64,000 nt of DNA from AAA044-D11 sp965268555. GTDB lineage: Bacteria; Actinomycetota; Actinomycetes; Nanopelagicales; Nanopelagicaceae. Of the stretch, positions 60,255-64,000 are shown piece by piece. The stretch spans positions 62,001-126,000 of the forward strand of contig OZ254174.1 of NCBI GenBank assembly GCA_965268555.1. The letters are read 5' to 3'. Both the position numbers and the translations under genes were made by a program. The notes beneath the pieces are model-generated. The model searched no databases and was not told the origin of the DNA. It was given only the letters and a program-made list of their open reading frames with translations. Positions within the stretch are counted from its first letter, which is position 1. The number at the start of each line of letters is the position of its first letter.

Positions 60255-61129
60255 CACTTAGTAATTCGCTTGTGAAACAGATACAAGATGCGGGCCTGCG
60301 CCCAGAACATATTGAGCAACTTGTTCGCGCGGCGATTGCGGAAGATTTGAACGGCGGCACTGATGTTACATCTACCGCCACAATTCCAGATGATCAGTAT
60401 TCAACTGCGCAGTTTGTGAATCGCAAGCCTGGCGTTCTCGCAGGGGTGCCAATTGTTTGCGCGGTGCTTGAGGTGTGTGGTGTTACAGATTATTCAATCT
60501 TCCATAATGATGGTGAATCCATCCCCGTAAATAAATTGGTGCTGAGTGCTCGTGGTAAAACAAGAGCGCTACTTCTCGCTGAGCGAAGTGCGCTTAATTT
60601 CTTTGGACACTTAAGTGGGATCGCAACCTTGACCAAACAATGGGTTGATGCGGTTTCGGATACAAATACTTTGATACGAGATACTCGAAAGACTACGCCT
60701 GGCTTACGCGAACTTGAGAAGTATGCAGTTCGTATGGGTGGCGGAATTAACCATCGACTTTCATTAGCCGATGCGGCATTGATTAAAGATAATCACGTTC
60801 TTGCTGCTGGTGGAGTGGCTGAGGCTTTCAAATTAGTTAAAGCTAAATATCCAGAGCTGCCATTAGAGGTTGAAGTTGATTCACTTCAGCAATTACGTGA
60901 AGTTGTTGAAGCCGGTGCGGACCTAGTAATGCTCGACAATATGTCGATTGAAGAGTGCCGAGCAGCTGTCGAAATAGTTAATGGCGCAGCAAAACTTGAA
61001 GCATCTGGTGGCTTAATTTTGAACAACGCACATGCTTATGCAAAAACTGGTGTCGATTATCTGGCAGTTGGGGCACTTACGCACTCAGCTCCAGTTCTAG
61101 ATATCGGATTAGATCTGAGAATGGAGTAG
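60251..61129 (+). CDS. nadC: Nicotinate-nucleotide pyrophosphorylase (quinolinate PRTase)
   Basis: 292 residues. Motifs: EDLNGGTDVTS near residues 31-41, RDTRKTTPGLRELEKYAVRMGGG near 142-164, NHRLSLADAALIKDNH near 166-181 and EVEVDSLQQ near 203. Reaction: quinolinate plus PRPP to nicotinate mononucleotide. The ATG at 60251 overlaps the nadB stop (ATGA); an upstream ATG at 60221 would overlap nadB by over 30 bases. coaX starts two bases after its stop. Confidence 0.95.
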   Translation: MTLSNSLVKQIQDAGLRPEHIEQLVRAAIAEDLNGGTDVTSTATIPDDQYSTAQFVNRKPGVLAGVPIVCAVLEVCGVTDYSIFHNDGESIPVNKLVLSARGKTRALLLAERSALNFFGHLSGIATLTKQWVDAVSDTNTLIRDTRKTTPGLRELEKYAVRMGGGINHRLSLADAALIKDNHVLAAGGVAEAFKLVKAKYPELPLEVEVDSLQQLREVVEAGADLVMLDNMSIEECRAAVEIVNGAAKLEASGGLILNNAHAYAKTGVDYLAVGALTHSAPVLDIGLDLRME

Positions 61130-61131
61130 AA

Positions 61132-61908
61132 ATGTTGCTAGCAATCGATGTCGGGAATACAAACACAGTATTGGGTGTCTTTGAAAATAAAGCACTGATA
61201 AGAAGTTGGCGCGTAAAGACCGACCCAAGAGATACTGCTGATGAACTCTGGGTTCGATACTCCGCCCTAGTTCAAGGATTTGAAGTAACAGCTCTTGCTA
61301 TCTGTTCTACGGTTCCATCGACACTTCGCGAATTGCGAACCATGATTACAACTTTTTATCCAGATCTACAAACAACAATTGTCGAACCAGGTGTAAAGAC
61401 TGGTGTGCCACTTCAAGTAGATAACCCAAAAGAAATTGGCGCAGATCGAATCGTTAATACCTTGGCCGCACATGAGCTTTATGGTGAAAATGGACCATGC
61501 ATTGTTGTTGATTTTGGAACTTCAACTAATTTAGATGTTGTCTCGCCCAAAGGGGAGTTTTTAGGTGGTGCACTTGCCGCCGGAATTGAAATTTCAGTTG
61601 AAGCGCTAGCAGCGCGTGCCGCTCAGTTGCGCCGAGTTGAATTAGTAAAACCAAGAAATGTGATTGGAAAAAATACTGTTGAGGCACTGCAATCTGGAAC
61701 TATCTATGGCTTTGCTGGACAGGTTGATGGATTGGTAAATCGAATAGCAGATGAATTAGCAATTCTTTATCCCGATTCCGGCGAGGTTAGTGTCATCGCA
61801 ACAGGTGGCCTTGCACCATTGGTATTAGGAGTGAGTGAAACTATCGATTTCCATGAGCCAGATTTGACCCTAATTGGACTTCGTCTCGTTCACGAACGCA
61901 ATTCCTGA
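61132..61908 (+). CDS. coaX: Type III pantothenate kinase
   Basis: 258 residues of the ASKHA fold. AIDVGNTNTVLGVF near residues 4-17 (phosphate-binding Asp), GADRIVNTLAA near 104-114, VVDFGTSTNLDVV near 125-137 and GGALAAGIEIS near 143-153. It phosphorylates pantothenate in CoA synthesis, so panC and coaX supply one pathway from the same operon. Coupled closely to nadC. Confidence 0.95.
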   Translation: MLLAIDVGNTNTVLGVFENKALIRSWRVKTDPRDTADELWVRYSALVQGFEVTALAICSTVPSTLRELRTMITTFYPDLQTTIVEPGVKTGVPLQVDNPKEIGADRIVNTLAAHELYGENGPCIVVDFGTSTNLDVVSPKGEFLGGALAAGIEISVEALAARAAQLRRVELVKPRNVIGKNTVEALQSGTIYGFAGQVDGLVNRIADELAILYPDSGEVSVIATGGLAPLVLGVSETIDFHEPDLTLIGLRLVHERNS

Positions 61909-61937
61909 CCCACTGAAACGATAGGCTTACACTCCTT

Positions 61938-63452
61938 ATGAGCGAGAAAAATATTTCACAGAGTGCGCCAGAGGCTGATGATCTGCCCGAGCAATTGCGC
62001 ATCAGGCGTGAGAAGCGCGCTGCGATTATTGAGCGTGGAAGCGAGCCATATCCAGTAGAAGTTCCTAGAAGTAAGAGCATTAAAGAGATTCGTGAAGTTC
62101 ATAAAGATTTAGCAATTGATGTTGCCACCGGAGTTATAGAGAGTATCGCTGGTCGCGTTATTTTCAAACGTGATACTGGAAAACTTTGTTTTGCAACTTT
62201 GCGCGAAGGTGACGGAACTGAAATTCAAGCGATGTTCTCGCTAGATAAAGTTGGCCAAGAAGTTTTAGACCTCTGGAAATCTGATGTTGATTTAGGAGAT
62301 TTAGTAAGCGTTACTGGTGAAGTTATAACTTCAAAACGCGGTGAACTTTCTATTCTGGCAGCTAGTTGGAAAATGGCGGCAAAATCTTTGCGGCCACTTC
62401 CCGTAGAACACAAGCCACTATCTGAAGAGACTCGTGTTCGCATGAGATATGTCGATTTAATTGTTCGCCCAGAAGCGCGATCAAATGCCAGATTACGCCC
62501 AAGTGTTATGCGCGCTCTTCGGGAAACTTTTCACAAACGAGGCTTTGTAGAAGTCGAAACACCGATGCTCCAAGTTATGCATGGCGGTGCTACTGCAAGA
62601 CCTTTTAAAACCTTAAGTAATGCATACGACATGGAATTATTCCTCCGCATTGCTCCGGAGTTATTCCTAAAACGCTGTGTGGTCGGCGGGATAGAACGAG
62701 TCTTTGAAATTAATCGCAACTTTAGAAATGAAGGTGCTGATTCAAGTCACTCGCCAGAATTTGCCATGATTGAAAGTTATGAAGCATATGGGGATTGGAA
62801 TTCAATTGCTGAATTAACTCGTCAATTAATCCAGGATGCTGCGCTAGCAACCTCGGGTAGCCACGTTGTAACTCATCACGATGGTCGCCAAGTTGATTTG
62901 GGTGGTAAGTGGGAAGAAGCATCACTCTTTGATTTGATCTCAAATGGCGTTGGCCAAGAAGTCACTGCGCTAACTCCACGTCCCGAATTGGTAAAAATTG
63001 CTGAGAAACTAGCCATGAAGGTTGATCCGAAGTGGGTTACCGGAAAATTAGCCGAAGAAATCTTCGAACATGTTGCGAGCGATAAATTAAGCGGACCAAT
63101 CTTTGTTAAAGGTTACCCAGTAGATACCTCGCCATTAGTCCGTGCGCACCGCGAAATTCCTGGCGTTGCCGAAAAGTGGGATTTATATATTGATGGTTTC
63201 GAACTTGCTACCGGCTATTCAGAATTGATTGATCCTGTTATCCAACGCGAACGGTTAACTGAACAAGCAGCGCTTGGTTCTAAAGGTGATCTTGAAGCTA
63301 TGCAGATTGATGAAGATTTCCTACGCGCAATGGAATATGCAATGCCACCAATGGGCGGTATGGGTATGGGCGCAGATCGATTATTGATGGCGCTAACTGG
63401 CCTAGGAATTCGCGAAACTATTCTCTTTCCACTAGTGAAGCCTGAAGAATAA
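61938..63452 (+). CDS. lysS: Lysyl-tRNA synthetase (class II)
   Basis: 504 residues. N-terminal OB-fold anticodon-binding domain (about residues 55-160), class II core with motif 2 NRNFRNEGADSSHSPEFAMIE near 258-278 and motif 3 GMGMGADRLLMALTG near 473-487. It charges tRNA-Lys. The promoter is uncertain: TAGGCT and TACACT are upstream but at spacings (10 and 4) that do not fit the leaderless layout. The ATG of the next gene follows its stop directly. Confidence 0.96.
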   Translation: MSEKNISQSAPEADDLPEQLRIRREKRAAIIERGSEPYPVEVPRSKSIKEIREVHKDLAIDVATGVIESIAGRVIFKRDTGKLCFATLREGDGTEIQAMFSLDKVGQEVLDLWKSDVDLGDLVSVTGEVITSKRGELSILAASWKMAAKSLRPLPVEHKPLSEETRVRMRYVDLIVRPEARSNARLRPSVMRALRETFHKRGFVEVETPMLQVMHGGATARPFKTLSNAYDMELFLRIAPELFLKRCVVGGIERVFEINRNFRNEGADSSHSPEFAMIESYEAYGDWNSIAELTRQLIQDAALATSGSHVVTHHDGRQVDLGGKWEEASLFDLISNGVGQEVTALTPRPELVKIAEKLAMKVDPKWVTGKLAEEIFEHVASDKLSGPIFVKGYPVDTSPLVRAHREIPGVAEKWDLYIDGFELATGYSELIDPVIQRERLTEQAALGSKGDLEAMQIDEDFLRAMEYAMPPMGGMGMGADRLLMALTGLGIRETILFPLVKPEE

Positions 63453-63950
63453 ATGTCACTGTTGATTCGTCCAGCACGCACTAGCGACATCAAGGCTATT
63501 AGAAAAATTATTGATGAGTATGCCGCTGGTGGTCGCTTACTAACCAAAGAGACTGTAACTTTGTATGAAAGCGTTCAAGAATTTATGATTGCTGAACTTG
63601 ATGGCAAAATTGTTGGCTGCGGCGCGGTTCACGTGCTCTGGGAAGATCTTGCAGAAGTTCGTTCAGTAGCAGTTGACATGAACGTTCGTAGCAAAGGTGT
63701 TGGTCACGGAATTCTTGAAGCGCTCATCAAGAGAGCAACTGAACTTGGAGTCAAGCGAATATTCTGTTTAACATTTGAAACTCAATTTTTTGGTCGACAT
63801 GGTTTTAAAGAGATTGAAGGAACTCCGGTCTCGCCAGATGTTTACACCGAACTTCTACATTCGTATGACAGTGGTGTTGCTGAATTCTTGGATCTTGAGA
63901 GCGTGAAGCCAAATACCCTCGGTAATGTCCGAATGCTGCTCACCCTCTAA
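63453..63950 (+). CDS. GNAT acetyltransferase, ArgA-like N-acetylglutamate synthase
   Basis: 165 residues, single GNAT domain. RPARTSDIKAIRKIIDEYAA near residues 6-25, AEVRSVAVDMNVRSKGVGHGILEALI near 67-92 (CoA pyrophosphate loop as R-S-K-G-V-G-H-G) and FETQFFGRHGFKEIE near 108-122. The arrangement, length and HGF-x-E segment resemble the short ArgA of actinobacteria (Mycobacterium ArgA type), making N-acetylglutamate from acetyl-CoA for arginine synthesis. A generic GNAT function remains possible. It is directly coupled to lysS (TAAATG). Confidence 0.78.
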   Translation: MSLLIRPARTSDIKAIRKIIDEYAAGGRLLTKETVTLYESVQEFMIAELDGKIVGCGAVHVLWEDLAEVRSVAVDMNVRSKGVGHGILEALIKRATELGVKRIFCLTFETQFFGRHGFKEIEGTPVSPDVYTELLHSYDSGVAEFLDLESVKPNTLGNVRMLLTL

Positions 63951-64000
63951 AATCTCTATAGCTTCAAAGCTGTGACCACAAGATATTGGGCAAAATCTCA

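Noticed and set aside
57850..61129. Absence of panB, panD and nadA from the pantothenate/NAD run
   Set aside because: These genes are often unlinked in actinobacteria; a 64-kb window cannot show that they are missing from the genome.
61922..61933. TAGGCT and TACACT before lysS as a leaderless promoter
   Set aside because: Their spacings to the ATG (10 and 4 bases) do not match the 6-7 base rule seen elsewhere.
1..64000. Mobile elements, prophage, CRISPR or toxin-antitoxin systems
   Set aside because: No transposase, integrase, phage, Cas or paired small-toxin genes and no direct repeat arrays were found; base composition looks even by eye.

Overview
The window reads as chromosomal DNA of a streamlined, AT-rich actinobacterium. 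Genes sit back to back on both strands, with gaps usually under 100 bases and many 1-8 base stop/start overlaps. Actinobacterial hallmarks include an aa3 oxidase operon ctaC-ctaD-ctaE, a GuaB1-type CBS-domain protein, tadA next to its small actinobacterial partner gene, tandem crcB genes, and the run tilS-hpt-ftsH-folE-folP-folB-folK-panC-nadB-nadC-coaX-lysS. Low GC with this gene content suggests the freshwater acI lineage (Nanopelagicales). That placement is inference; no rRNA is present. I saw no insertion sequence, prophage, integrase or CRISPR array, and no gene-free stretch over about 300 bases.

Layout. 1-6.4 kb: a B12 acyl-CoA mutase cluster (two acyl-CoA ligases, mutase large subunit, MeaB-type GTPase, cobalamin-binding small subunit) abutting a kynureninase gene. 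6.4-15.3 kb: ABC-F ATPase, a DUF606/YdcZ-type membrane protein with no ordinary start codon, malic enzyme, upp, tadA with its partner, pheA, serS, a HAD phosphatase and tRNA-Ser(UGA). 15.3-25 kb: succinate dehydrogenase, two fluoride channel genes, an Xaa-Pro aminopeptidase, a P-loop kinase, tRNA-Ser(GCU), FprA, tRNA-Arg(ACG) and a three-gene set ending in an HGGYW alpha/beta hydrolase. 25-33 kb: an envelope-polymer locus (glycosyltransferase/pyruvyltransferase fusion, nucleotidyltransferase, two CDP-alcohol phosphotransferases, an ABC-exporter membrane domain without ATPase, a glycosyltransferase, a GDPD and a VanY-like peptidase). 33-48.9 kb: manA, MFS and NCS1 transporters, the cytochrome oxidase operon with an extra cupredoxin, ctaG, guaB1, a TPR protein, an RNA methyltransferase, an EamA transporter, a PBP4-type protein, ctaB and metZ. 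48.9-64 kb: an ABC-2 exporter, an NlpC/P60 peptidase, then the cofactor and housekeeping run ending in an ArgA-like acetyltransferase.

The most interesting part is the left end. Ligase 2 carries the GIG-TE-LHIF-S signature of benzoate/2-aminobenzoate-CoA ligases and lies close to kynureninase, whose product is 2-aminobenzoate (anthranilate). A split B12 mutase with a divergent N-terminus shares the cluster. This suggests a CoA-dependent route for tryptophan-derived anthranilate that also uses a B12 mutase; the HGGYW hydrolase at 24.3 kb could supply kynurenine. nadB and nadC are present for NAD synthesis, so the kynureninase is more likely catabolic.

A second pattern is regulatory. About twenty gene starts have a TANNNT hexamer ending 6 or 7 bases before the start codon and no Shine-Dalgarno sequence, the layout expected of leaderless transcripts. 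It also settles several start codons here (for example 25104, 33957, 43217, 44781 and 51973).
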